64,000 nucleotides of DNA from Tipula vernalis. Its lineage: Eukaryota > Arthropoda > Insecta > Diptera > Tipulidae. This document shows, piece after piece, positions 11,443-22,739 of the stretch. Made by a program: the position numbers and the translations under genes. The stretch's first letter is position 1. Each line of letters opens with the position of its first letter. The stretch spans positions 22,713,653 through 22,777,652 of the forward strand of contig OY282560.1 of NCBI GenBank assembly GCA_958295665.1, written 5' to 3'. The notes beneath the pieces are model-generated. The model was not told the origin of the DNA. It did not search any database and was given only the letters and a program-made list of their open reading frames with translations.

Positions 11443-13938
11443 ATGTTTATCTGTTTTTTATGCGCTATTACTTTTTCTTCATCAAAAATATTAACTGACC
11501 ACATAAAATCGTTCCATATCATTAAAAAACATGAACATATTCGCTGTATGCAAAACGAGTGCTCCCAAATGTTTGCAAATTTATATTCTTTTAAAAGGCA
11601 TCTGGACAGAGTCCATAATAATTTAACGAATGTTTTCAATAAATTATCTGATAATCCACGTACCAATCAAGTTTATAGTAGACCATCATGTAGCACTGAA
11701 TACAATCATGCAGGTATCCAACTTGACAACATGAATACAAAATACGGGGATAGTCAAAATTTAGAAAATTTATCAAATATCGTTTTAAGGGCTGAAGATC
11801 CTGAAATGGAAATATCTGATTCACAGTATATATTTAATGGAATAAACTTTGCTTTAAATCTACACAATAACAATAATTTTAATAGGAAAAATGTTTCTGA
11901 TGTAATAAAAACAATAGAATCGGAAATTACCAACCCTTTAGCGTATGTGATCTCATCAAAAATTTTACCATTAATTGAAAATTCTGAAAATAGAACAAAA
12001 GCCCAAAATATTTTACAACAATTTATTTATCCGTTTAAAAACATTAATACCGAATACAAATTTATTAAAGAATTGGAACGTGAAGGCCTTTATAAAACAC
12101 CATTGCAGTATATAATCAACGAAGAAGTTTGTGAAATAGTTATAAATAATTCGCCAACTATAGATTCAAATAAAACAACTGGAATGTTAATGCCTTTAGA
12201 ATTTCAGTTCAAAAAGTTTTTTGAATATAAAAATATTTTAGCGCAGACTTTAGAAAACACAAACGTTTTAAAAAACAACCGTCCTGGAGTATTTTGCAAT
12301 TTGATAAATGGTAGCGTTTGGAAATCAAAAATTAAATCGTTTAATGGGAAATTAACAATACCTTATCTCTTATATTTAGACGATTTCGCTGTTGATAATC
12401 CTTTAGGTTCACACGCTAAAGAACAATCTGTTTGTGGAGTTTATTACTCCTTTCCAACTATACCGAAACACCATTTATCCAAACTCAACAATATGTTTGT
12501 CGCAGGATTTTTTAAAACTAAGGATAGATCAGCTTTCGGGAATGCTTATACATTAAGACCTTTTATTGACCAAATAATAAAACTAGAAACTACAGGTGTG
12601 ACTATTGCTGGCAATAATACAACATCACATGTTCATTTTGTATTAGCCTTAGTTTTAGGTGATAATTTGGGCCTTAACACATTTTTGGGGTTTTCAAAAA
12701 GTTTCAATTCGAATTTTTACTGTCGATCTTGCAAAAGAAAGAAAATTGAAATGCAGGGAGATATTACAGAGCAAAGAAATGCAATCCGAGACATATTCAA
12801 TTATAATTCTGATATAGCCGTAAACGATGAAACGACCACGGGAATCAGAGAGAAATGTGTTTTTAATGAAATTCCGTCCTTTCATGTTATTGACAATTTT
12901 TGTTATGACATTATGCACGACCTTTTTGAAGGCATTTGTAGATATGCTCTATCAAAAATATTAATATATTTTATTGATAAATTGAAGTTATTTTCATTGG
13001 AATGCTTTAACTTTCGCAAACAGATGTTTGATTACGGACAAACCGAAATTGGCAATATTTCTCCACCGATAACGATGGCGGGTTTGAAATCGAACTCCTT
13101 AAAAATGACTGCACGTGAGACAATGACATTTATTAATTATTTTCCATTGATGATTGGTGACTTAGTACCCGAGAATGATCCAGTATGGGGATATTTAATA
13201 ATTTTAATAAAAATAATAGATTTAGTTTTGCTTTCTGCTTTGAACGAATATAATATAAACTCCTTAGAACATCTTATATCGAAGCACAATTCATTGTATA
13301 TGTCATTATTTAATGACACACTCAAACCAAAATTTCATTTTTTGGTGCATTATCCTACGGCAATTCGAAAATGTGGCCCGTTAAAACATTTGTGGAGTAT
13401 GAGATTCGAAGCGCTCCATAAACCCTATAAAAACTCAGCAAAGTCCACTAATTCTAGAGTCAATATTCCTTATACCCTTTCGATTAAAGCTGGTATAAAG
13501 TTCGCACACAGTCTTTCAAACCAAACCTTTTTTGAGGAAGATTTAATTTTTAATAAACATGATATTTTAGTTTCTGACATTAGCGGAACTTACAAGAATA
13601 TTGATCAGAGCCTAATAGATCTAAAAGATGCGCGTTGCGTAGCAAAATTAATATTTAGGGGAAAAATGTATAAAACACATTTTTTTATGACAGAATCACA
13701 TTTAAACAATATTTTGCTTTTTGAAATAGAAGAAATGGTTTTAAATAACGAAACCATATATTTCATTTGTAGTCAGTGGCATATATCTTGTTTTAGTGAG
13801 CATTTTCAGTCATACATTGTAGAAAATAAGAACAATAAAAAGACGTTTTTAAAAAAAGTTGTTGAGTTTGAAGGTCCGCCTATACATATACATTTGCTTA
13901 ATAATGGTAAAAAAGCATTTCGTAGAAAACTATTTTAA
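11443..13938 (+). CDS. CACTA/EnSpm-like (CMC) transposase with N-terminal C2H2 fingers, 831 aa
   Basis: The frame stays open upstream to 11404 without an ATG, so the first ATG at 11443 is chosen. Two C2H2-type fingers are visible: C4, C7, H20, H25 and C35, C40, H53, H58. The core has DNPLGSHAKEQ from residue 318, a CRSC knuckle at 427-430, YDIMHDLFEGI at 488-498, LKPKFHFLVHYP at 627-638 and HLWSMRFEA at 649-657. These blocks recur in CACTA-like transposases of animals; D493 and E656 are candidate catalytic acids, by resemblance only. The gene would cut and rejoin the element ends in the nucleus. It has no internal stop or frameshift, which is unusual beside the decayed elements around it. The upstream accessory gene shares its strand. 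Confidence 0.85.
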   Translation: MFICFLCAITFSSSKILTDHIKSFHIIKKHEHIRCMQNECSQMFANLYSFKRHLDRVHNNLTNVFNKLSDNPRTNQVYSRPSCSTEYNHAGIQLDNMNTKYGDSQNLENLSNIVLRAEDPEMEISDSQYIFNGINFALNLHNNNNFNRKNVSDVIKTIESEITNPLAYVISSKILPLIENSENRTKAQNILQQFIYPFKNINTEYKFIKELEREGLYKTPLQYIINEEVCEIVINNSPTIDSNKTTGMLMPLEFQFKKFFEYKNILAQTLENTNVLKNNRPGVFCNLINGSVWKSKIKSFNGKLTIPYLLYLDDFAVDNPLGSHAKEQSVCGVYYSFPTIPKHHLSKLNNMFVAGFFKTKDRSAFGNAYTLRPFIDQIIKLETTGVTIAGNNTTSHVHFVLALVLGDNLGLNTFLGFSKSFNSNFYCRSCKRKKIEMQGDITEQRNAIRDIFNYNSDIAVNDETTTGIREKCVFNEIPSFHVIDNFCYDIMHDLFEGICRYALSKILIYFIDKLKLFSLECFNFRKQMFDYGQTEIGNISPPITMAGLKSNSLKMTARETMTFINYFPLMIGDLVPENDPVWGYLIILIKIIDLVLLSALNEYNINSLEHLISKHNSLYMSLFNDTLKPKFHFLVHYPTAIRKCGPLKHLWSMRFEALHKPYKNSAKSTNSRVNIPYTLSIKAGIKFAHSLSNQTFFEEDLIFNKHDILVSDISGTYKNIDQSLIDLKDARCVAKLIFRGKMYKTHFFMTESHLNNILLFEIEEMVLNNETIYFICSQWHISCFSEHFQSYIVENKNNKKTFLKKVVEFEGPPIHIHLLNNGKKAFRRKLF

Positions 13939-13992
13939 TGTACACGTATATAAAATGTATAATATAATTTTGTAAATTAATCTTTCAACTTT

Positions 13993-14020
13993 AATAAAAT
14001 ATGATATTTGAAGTAATAAA
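13993..14020 (+). terminator. tandem AATAAA signals after the transposase
   Basis: AATAAA occurs at 13993-13998 and 14015-14020, about 55 and 80 bases after the transposase stop. They are well placed for 3' end formation of its mRNA. Confidence 0.65.
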
Positions 14021-14229
14021 ATCTTTTATTTACAAATTATTTCTGTGAAATTAAACGAAAATGGAATACTCCCAACCCAAAAACATGGAAAGTGTTTGTA
14101 TTGTATGTATTAATACTTTAATAAATGGTAAAGCCCAAAATGAAGATGATTTATCAGCAAATATAGAGTGATTATTATATTTCACAGATTGTTTTTTAAA
14201 GTTTATATAATTTTCAGCACCGAATCGAA

Positions 14230-15102
14230 CATTTTTTTAATAAAAGTGTAAGTATACTAATAATTTAGAACTTACTGTTGATAATGCAAAAGATTTAAAA
14301 CAATAAATCCTCGAATTAATGCCACACTTATAGGTAATAGGATCGCTTTCATTAAAAAATAATTTCAAGAGTATGTTCTTCCAATAAAATTTGAAAATAA
14401 TGGGATATCTCGTTAATTTTCAATGGTACCAACCAAATTATTATAATACTGCAAAAGAATTAAAATAAAAGCCTGTAGTGTAAAAAATTTAAACTTATCC
14501 CATTGGTTTAATAGTATAATTCATATTAAATTAATAGGAGATATAATAGTTTCAATAGTATTTTCTACTAGTATCGTTAGAAAATAATGTGATGTATCAT
14601 TAATTTTCAATGGTATTACCTGTTGTTTTAACATTGCATAGTAAATAAATCAATAGTCTGCAGTATTAATCTTATAAATTTGTCACATTGAATTAATAGT
14701 ATCATCCATATTAAATTAATAGGAAATATAATAGTTTCAATATAAAATAATGAGATATCTTATGAAGTTTCAATAGTAAGAACTATTATTTTAACGTTGT
14801 AGAATAATTAAAACAATAGCCCGTAGTATTAATTATATAAATTTGTCACATTAATTCAATAGTATAATTGATATTAAATGAATAGGAAATATAATAGGTT
14901 CAATAGTATGTTTCGACACTCAATGAAAATAATGAGATATCTCATCAATTTTTTATGGTATGAACTATTGAAAACAATATTCTGAAGACCCTATAAATTT
15001 TATAGTTTTCAAACTATAAAAATAATAGGAAGAATCGCATTGACTAATTTTAATAGTAAAAAATAATTAGTTTAATAAGAATTCCTATTATTTGTAAAGG
15101 AT
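14230..15102. repeat. right subterminal repeat field
   Basis: Recurrent blocks include aatagtat, tcatattaaattaatagga and tcaatggta, arranged as about four diverged copies of a unit of roughly 110-130 bp (near 14400, 14580, 14750 and 14930). They share the AATAGTA core with the left field. Confidence 0.75.
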
Positions 15103-15116
15103 TTTTTTCTGAGTGT
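15103..15116 (-). repeat. right terminal inverted repeat of the CACTA-like element
   Basis: tttttttctgagtg is the exact complement of the left terminus and is followed by TA at 15117-15118. Confidence 0.9.
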
Positions 15117-15769
15117 ACCATAGGTAACTGGAGACTCTAGACTGATGTCTATCTCGTGTAATTTGTGGTCAAAATCATTGAAGGTTTGAACGAATGTGTC
15201 TGAATTCGCTTGGTGTTGGGTTTCGCTTTTATTGAACGTAGTCCCACTGGTTTCGGTTGGTTGCGAAAATATTAGACCAATTCGATCGCAAATGAAGGTT
15301 GGCTATAATTTTGGCGGTTTGAAGAGTCAATCCTTTTGGGGAATTGGTATAGAAAAATTGCATCGGTTAAGTAATATGTACCGTTTTTAGAAACCGTTTT
15401 TATGTGTGGTAGTCATCAGTTGTGTATAACAATCTCTTGATTTCTAACCGGCTCGGATTATCATCCCATCCGATTTTTTCAAGCCAAAACGCTTGAAAAG
15501 TACCTAGACTACCACCCCATGGGGTCGAATACCCTGAATGACTTAGAGAGTAATCCACGCTACGTTCTTATTATGAGGCTTATTGGTCCCTTGGATGATA
15601 ATGATTTGACTCCACCGATACCACTTAATGGTTGCAAATTTCATTGTAAAGGGGAAAATATTACTGCAACATATTTCAAGAGTTAGCCGAAAAAATATGT
15701 CACATTTCCATCGGTGTAATTAGACAGATGTAAAAATACAATTTCACAGCGGTCGCATATTTTTGTTAC
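15117..15769. other. unassigned DNA between two elements
   Basis: It has somewhat higher GC than its surroundings and short open frames, but no recognisable product on either strand. It may be further decayed retroelement sequence linked to the BEL/Pao scrap that follows. Confidence 0.35.
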
Positions 15770-16060
15770 TTTTGTAAAAGTAAAAACTTGAGTGTCGCCA
15801 TTGAAAGTAATCTCAATCCTACGTTAAGAACTCCAGGCTCTGCAGTAATGGGTAGCCGATTAGCTTCACTAATCATATTAATATTACTAGAACCTTTATG
15901 TGGTCTGATCAGATTTATGTCATTTGTTGCAAATCGTATTAGTGAAATAGCTGACATCACGAATACTGCAGATTGGAATTGGATACCAACAGACCAAAAT
16001 GTTGCTGATAAAGCTATGAGGATTTCCAAACCATGCAAATTTGTTAGAAAATCAAGATGA
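15770..16060 (+). pseudogene. BEL/Pao retrotransposon fragment (RNase H region)
   Basis: The plus-strand frame from 15788 contains AVMGSRLASLI followed by SFVANRISEIADI, WNWIPTDQNVADKAMRISK. These match the known BEL/Pao order: the L-x-A-AV-GSRLA block of RNase H, then FVANRI...W-W-P...N-AD-A-R. An internal deletion has fused the pieces, and no LTR, protease or integrase is seen nearby. It is an isolated relic. Confidence 0.75.
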
Positions 16061-17263
16061 TTTCAAGTACCTCCTTGAAATTATCAAAAGTCTAGTGGCC
16101 AATGCCAATTACTCGTAATTGCAGATACAAAAACCCTCAGGATGGCCCAAATAATGGTAAACTTATTTCTAAAATCCGTTCAACCACTATAAAAAGCATT
16201 TAACTTTGACGGCTTTAGTTTTGGTAGCTGGTATATGTGAAATTATCATTACCTTCTTGCTCTTTAAAAACCATTTGTATTGTGATACTAGTTGCGCTAC
16301 CTGGTCTCTGAACTTAAAAATATTTATCGGTTTTCCTTGAGGAAGCCAAAGAAGTTCTAGGAGCTAATGATAATTTCAAGTAAAAATTCTCAAGGAAGCA
16401 AAATAATATTCCCCTATTTTTGACAAGTTTTAAACTTTGTTTAAGAGTTGTTTGAGTCTGTCCGATCGTAAACAAACAGAAAACTATTTCAAAATATTTC
16501 AGACCTTCCAGCAGTTACAACAGTCACACCATCGCTTTTAAATAATTTTAAAAACTTTTCTGTACAGTCCAAAAAGCCTTTGCCAGTTTTGTGGGGTATT
16601 TATTCAATGTTGCGGATTCCCTCACTCATTTTTTGCCGCCGAATTATCGAAGACAAAAGGCTCAGTTGGAAACCTTTATAAAGCTAAATAAATTGCAATA
16701 AATTTTATTACTTAATTGTAAAAATTATTGCTATTTACGTACTCGTATACCAACCGAAAATTTCTCGAATAGCGCATAAAACTAACCAACAATTACATTC
16801 GAATAAATTGTATATAGCACACCCTAAAAACAATTTTCACCCGACACACACAAACAAATCCTTTCTTTATTATCTCTCACAAGTAAATTTTCCAGCAATT
16901 GCTATTTTTATTCAGCCGTTTGAAATCAATTTAATTCAATTAAAAATGAAAAAAGAAAATTTACTGGAATGGAAAATGGGAAAATGTTTTACTCTCTGTT
17001 TGTAAATAAAAAAAAATTTATAGCAAAACCGCCCTTATATACTTAATATTTTTCCCCTTAAAAAAATTGTTGTTTACTTCCGCAAGCATATTGTTGTTGT
17101 TGTCAATATCACTCTCTTACATACTCGCATATAGATTTACATGCGGATATACGATTTTATCGGAAAATTAATTCGCTCTTATTTTCCACTTGTGAACATT
17201 TTATTTACTCTACTTGAATTATTATTTTTACTACATTCCCCCGCCCTCACCATTTTTATGGTG

Positions 17264-17296
<33 letters not shown>

Positions 17297-18695
17297 AACA
17301 AGAGGGTTGGGTTGTTTTAAGTAAAATAAAAATAAAAAAAATTTTGTTGGTTGGCTGAATTAAAATGAAATAAATTTTATGTATGTTATGAAAATAAAAC
17401 AAACAGCTTTTGGGGGTTGGGTATTGGTTGGGGGTGGTAGAATAATAAAAAAATATTATTTTAATTATGAAAATGAATTTTGAAAGAAGGTGTATTATAC
17501 GTACGTATAATACCTATATGAATATTATCAAAATGTTTTTAAGAAAATTAATTTAATAACTTTTGTTGTTGTTTGTGTATATGTTGACATTCCTGTGTGC
17601 GTTATACCGAGAGTAGCAATTAAGATGATGAGATTTTCTAATCATGGTACCTAAAGAATTTTATGGATACGAACGTACATATATATAGGATAAGTAGGTT
17701 GTAATTATCTTATATATGAAGGTAATTTAATACTATTTTGGGATTTTGTGTATTGGATCATTAAAACAGTAAATTCTTAAATAGGTTTCGTTGACTAAAG
17801 TGTTTTTAATGGTGATTGGATGTGGTAATTTAAAATATGACACTTTTTGTTAATATAAACTTGGAATGTTGTCTAATGGTTTAGCTTAAATTTGAAATTG
17901 TTTATCTACAGATTTGAAATTGACATTTGTTCAACTTCCACTTGCAACTCCGAAAGTTTATGGTGCTGACTAGACCTAACTGTGTTCGTTTAGTTCTCCA
18001 TAAATCAATCACCCCACTTTCTGGTGAGAGATTATACCTTAGCTACTTTATCCAGAAAAAAAACTGAAATTTGTAGGTCAAAAATTGCTCAAATGCCAGA
18101 AAAAATATCCTTAAAATTCTGTTTGGAAATTTTCGGATAGAGATTTTTATATTTCATTCTTTCAAATATGTGCGGAGGCTGGTGCTAAAAACCCCTTTTG
18201 TTCCATAGCAAAATTTAAAAATCGAAATATTTTTCCTGTTAATGACTTTTGGATTTTTCTAAACAAATTAAAATTCTCAAACTTTTACTGAAACCTTTTA
18301 ATCTAATTGATATTGAATAAACTCGATTTTAAGCAGGCTTCAAGGGCTTACATTTTAAATCTATTTAAGTTCTAAAGTACTAAATTAAATGAATTTTATT
18401 AGATTTGGAGACGAAGACTAAGCAGAAGTCATTTAAAAATTTATAAAAGCTTCCAAATTAAAACTAAATTGAAAAAAATTCTAAAAATTTGAAAGCTTTA
18501 ATAAACCTCACACCTAATTTGTGGAGATTTTCATCGGACAAATGAGTCGTACTTAATTTTCGGCTTTGTTGTAAATTTGATATTTTTAAACTTTTGAAAA
18601 TCAATTAATCGGCAAAAGGGCATAAAAAAATATTCAACTATGATTAACTATAGGAAATGAACGTATTTATACACTCTAACTCGGCTATTGTGCGA
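16061..18695. other. AT-rich non-coding DNA with microsatellites
   Basis: No gene was recognised. A mirror-like (AAT)n/(ATT)n run lies at about 17262-17297, and GTTGTT runs lie near 17066-17100 and 17560. Confidence 0.5.
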
Positions 18696-18978
18696 TAACT
18701 ATGGATTGTTCTGTGGTACGATTGTTCTGTGGTACGACTAAAAACTTTTGAAACAACTTATATCATCCATAGAGGACCACTCAGGAATAATCATTCGCTT
18801 TACAAAATTGCAAACAATACTCCGGACATTGGTCAAGCAAGCGTAATCGTTGTCGTTTAATTTCAAGCACAGACGAGAACACATAGAGAATCTGGTGACT
18901 ACCATCATTAATGGGTTCACCATTAAAACTCATCTCTCGGAGTCGCACATTTATACATGACAACGGCTCTGCCAAATA
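18696..18978. other. short unidentified segment before the satellite
   Basis: A 20-bp direct repeat (gattgttctgtggtacga) occurs at about 18704-18738. On the minus strand, an open frame of about 64 codons (18781-18975) is Cys- and Leu-rich, but I recognise no family and it lacks a context. Coding status is doubtful. Confidence 0.25.
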
Positions 18979-20350
18979 CCTTTAAACTTTTAAACTTTTA
19001 AACTTTTAAACTTTTAAACTTTTAAACTTTTAAACTTTTAAACTTTTAAACTTTTAAACTTTTAAACTCTTAAACTTTTAAACTTTTAAACTTTTAAACT
19101 TTTAAACTTTTAAACTTTTAAACTTTTAAACTCTTAAACTTTTAAACTTTTAAACTTTTAAACTTTTAAACTTTTAAACTTTTAAACTTTTAAACTTTTA
19201 AACTTTTAAACTTTTAAACTTTTAAACTTTTAAACTTTTAAACTTTTAAACTTTTAAACTTTTAAACTTTTAAACTTTTAAACTTTTAAACTTTTAAACT
19301 TTTAAACTTTTAAACTTTTAAACTTTTAAACTTTTAAACTTTTAAACTTTTAAACTTTTAAACTTTTAAACTTTTAAACTTTTAAACTTTTAAACTTTTA
19401 AACTTTTAAACTTTTAAACTTTTAAACTTTTAAACTTTTAAACTTTTAAACTTTTAAACTTTTAAACTTTTAAACTTTTAAACTTTTAAACTTTTAAACT
19501 TTTAAACTTTTAAACTTTTAAACTTTTAAACTTTTAAACTTTTAAACTTTTAAACTTTTAAACTTTTAAACTTTTAAACTTTTAAACTTTTAAACTTTTA
19601 AACTTTTAAACTTTTAAACTTTTAAACTTTTAAACTTTTAAACTTTTAAACTTTTAAACTTTTAAACTTTTAAACTTTTAAACTTTTAAACTTTTAAACT
19701 TTTAAACTTTTAAACTTTTAAACTTTTAAACTTTTAAACTTTTAAACTTTTAAACTTTTAAACTTTTAAACTTTTAAACTTTTAAACTTTTAAACTTTTA
19801 AACTTTTAAACTTTTAAACTTTTAAACTTTTAAACTTTTAAACTTTTAAACTTTTAAACTTTTAAACTTTTAAACTTTTAAACATTTAAACTTTTAAACT
19901 TTTAAACTTTTAAACTTTTAAACTTTTAAACTTTTAAACTTTTAAACTTTTAAACTTTTAAACTTTTAAACTTTTAAACATTTAAACTTTTAAACTTTTA
20001 AACATTTAAACTTTTAAACTTTTAAACTTTTAAACTTTTAAACTTTTAAACTTTTAAACTTTTAAACTTTTAAACTTTTAAACTTTTAAACTTTTAAACT
20101 TTTAAACTTTTAAACTTTTAAACTTTTAAACTTTTAAACTTTTAAACTTTTAAACTTTTAAACTTTTAAACTTTTAAACTTTTAAACTTTTAAACTTTTA
20201 AACTTTTAAATTTTTTAACTTTTAAACTTTTAAACTTTTAAACTTTTAAACTTTTAAACTTTTAAACTTTTAGACTTTTAAACTTTTAAACTTTTAAACT
20301 TTTAAACTTTTAAACTTTTAATTTTTTAAACTTTTAAACTTTTATACTTT
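18979..20350 (+). repeat. satellite array A: (CTTTTAAA)n, 8-bp unit
   Basis: About 1.36 kb, or about 170 copies by length, of the octamer CTTTTAAA, with every C on the plus strand. Rare variants include cattt for ctttt (about 19882, 19980, 20003) and ctctt (about 19066, 19131). The array degrades after about 20205 (attttttaac, tagac, atactt). Confidence 0.95.
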
Positions 20351-20510
20351 TAAACTTTTAAAACTTTATAAATTTATAAATTTATAACTTTATAACTTTA
20401 AAACTTTAAAACTTTTAAAACTTTTAAAACTTTTAAAACTTTTAAAACTTTTAAAACTTTTAAAACTTTTAAAACTTTTAAAACTTTTAAAACTTTTAAA
20501 ACTTTTAAAA
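20351..20510 (+). repeat. junction between satellites with 9-bp unit (CTTTTAAAA)n
   Basis: After a scrambled stretch (20362-20410, aatttataaatttataac), about eleven copies of the 9-mer CTTTTAAAA run from 20411 to 20510 before the unit shortens to CTTTAAAA. The 9-mer contains both flanking octamers, each one base shorter. Confidence 0.9.
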
Positions 20511-21612
20511 CTTTAAAACTTTAAAACTTTAAAACTTTAAAACTTTAAAACTTTAAAACTTTAAAACTTTAAAACTTTAAAACTTTAAAACTTTAAAACT
20601 TTAAAACTTTAAAACTTTAAAACTTTAAAACTTTAAAACTTTAAAACTTTAAAACTTTAAAACTTTAAAACTTTAAAACTTTAAAACTTTAAAACTTTAA
20701 AACTTTAAAACTTTAAAACTTTAAAACTTTAAAACTTTAAAACTTTAAAACTTTAAAACTTTAAAACTTTAAAACTTTAAAACTTTAAAACTTTAAAACT
20801 TTAAAACTTTAAAACTTTAAAACTTTAAAACTTTAAAACTTTAAAACTTTAAAACTTTAAAACTTTAAAACTTTAAAACTTTAAAACTTTAAAACTTTAA
20901 AACTTTAAAACTTTAAAACTTTAAAACTTTAAAACTTTAAAACTTTAAAACTTTAAAACTTTAAAACTTTAAAACTTTAAAACTTTAAAACTTTAAAACT
21001 TTAAAACTTTAAAACTTTAAAACTCTAAAACTTTAAAACTTTAAAACTTTAAAACTTTAAAACTTTAAAACTTTAAAACTTTAAAACTTTAAAACTTTAA
21101 AACTTTAAAACTTTAAAACTTTAAAACTTTAAAACTTTAAAACTTTAAAACTTTAAAACTTTAAAACTTTAAAACTTTAAAATTTTAAAACTTTAAAACT
21201 TTAAAACTTTAAAACTTTAAAACTTTAAAACTTTAAAACTTTAAAACTTTAAAACTTTAAAACTTTAAAACTTTAAAACTTTAAAACTTTAAAACTTTAA
21301 AACTTTAAAACTTTAAAACTTTAAAACTTTAAAACTTTAAAACTTTAAAACTTTAAAACTTTAAAACTTTAAAACTTTAAAACTTTAAAACTCTAAAACT
21401 TTAAAACTTTAAAACTTTAAAGCTTTAAAACTTTAAAACTTTAAAACTTTAAAACTTTAAAACTTTAAAACTTTAAAACTTTAAAACTTTAAAACTTTAA
21501 AACTTTAAAACTTTAAAACTTTAAAACTTTAAAACTTTAAAACTTTAAAACTTTAAAACTTTAAAACTTTAAAACTTTAAAACTTTAAAACTTTAAAACA
21601 TTAAAACTTTTA
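20511..21612 (+). repeat. satellite array B: (CTTTAAAA)n, 8-bp unit
   Basis: About 1.1 kb, or about 137 copies by length, very homogeneous, with scattered single-base changes (ctctaaaa near 21024 and 21392, agctttaaaa near 21421). It ends in a short decayed tail to about 21685 in which the unit appears in opposite orientation (aaagtttgaaag). Confidence 0.95.
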
Positions 21613-22164
21613 CCTTTAAAGTTTGAAAGTTTTAAAATTTTATAATTTTAAAGCTTTAAACTTTAAAGTTTTAAGGTTTATTGTGGCTAAGCTTTTTTGT
21701 CGGTTCATCCTTACGGGGGTAATCATACTCATCAAATTAAAAACAAATGTTTCCATTGTCAGGGCTGGTTACCTCTAAAACTGCATTTCTTTAAATTTCT
21801 AAACAAAAGCCAAGTTGGGTTGTGAAGCCTGTTAAGATTTCTCAAACGCCTTTCCAGATTGTCAAAATATTTAATTTTTCAATTTATTCAAGTCACTATT
21901 TAGGAAGCATTTTAAAAATTAAAGAACTTAACCATCTAAAACATCACCATAATCATCTGCCATAATCATATTGTGTAAGTGGCAATCGACACACAAGCAC
22001 AACATCAACAGTTACTATGTCGACAAGCGGCGTTTGCAGCCAAGCTTCTATTAAAACTGGCGATACCGGGCCATCAACTGCCATGAAATAATACCCATAA
22101 CAATACCCCAAAAAATTGTGTTTTATTCCATTGTCAATATGGCTAAATACTACAGCATTTCTGG

Positions 22165-22735
22165 TCCTCATTTTTTTGATGCTGAATCCGAATCTAGTCA
22201 CAGAATTGCCCTATCACGTCAGAATTTTGTGATATCCTAACCTAAAATGGCAAAAAATGCTGGTTATATGGCTTTTCAATATTTTACTGTATTATTAGGG
22301 AATTTCAGCAGTAAAAACGAATAGTTCCGTCGTAAAGTACTATTCATCTCCTCTCATTTTCAATTTTAAACGTCTAAATATTTTTATCTTTTACTGAGAT
22401 ATCGTAAATAAAACAATTTACACACTAATAAATTTGCATATCATGGTTCAGGTGTGTGACGTATAAGTTCATACAAAAGTCTTAATACTTTGATTTACGA
22501 TATCTCGGTAATAGATAAAGATTAAAATTGGAAATGAGAAGGGATGAATGGTACTTTACGGTGGAATTACTGGTGTTACTGCTGAAATTCTGTAACAATA
22601 CAGTAAAATATTGAAAACCCATAAAAGCAGCCTTTTTTGCACTTTTAGATTAGGATTTCACAAAACCCTGATTTGATAAGGCAATTCTGTGGCCATATTC
22701 GGATTTAGCATCGAACAACAGGTCGGAAATGGCTA
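22165..22735. repeat. long imperfect inverted repeat (foldback-like), arms about 250 bp
   Basis: The left arm (about 22165-22415) carries gatgctgaatccgaat, cacagaattgcc, ttttcaatattttactgta, aatttcagcagtaa and gagatatcgtaaat. The right arm (about 22475-22735) carries the complements of all of these in reverse order. A spacer of about 60 bp separates them. No transposase and no clear target duplication were found. Arms are diverged, so it is old. Confidence 0.75.
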
Positions 22736-22739
22736 TTCT

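Larger units (their letters stand above)
6511..15116 (+). mobile_element. near-intact 8.6 kb CACTA/EnSpm-like (CMC group) DNA transposon
   Basis: Terminal inverted repeats CACTCAGAAAAAAA (6511-6524) and its exact complement (15103-15116) bound the element, and the dinucleotide TA flanks both sides (6509-6510 and 15117-15118) as a probable target duplication. Long subterminal fields of AATAGTA/TACTATT repeats in both orientations lie inside each end. On the plus strand it carries an eight-exon accessory gene with a SAM-like domain and then a single-exon transposase gene. The CAC terminus, the subterminal repeats and the two-gene layout match CACTA-type elements. A 2-bp TA duplication is described for some CMC members (CACTA, Mirage). 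Superfamily placement is by motif resemblance only. The open frames suggest recent activity. Confidence 0.85.

Noticed and set aside
18979..21612. Telomeric repeat array
   Set aside because: The 8-bp units are not TTAGG-like and there is no terminal context on either side.
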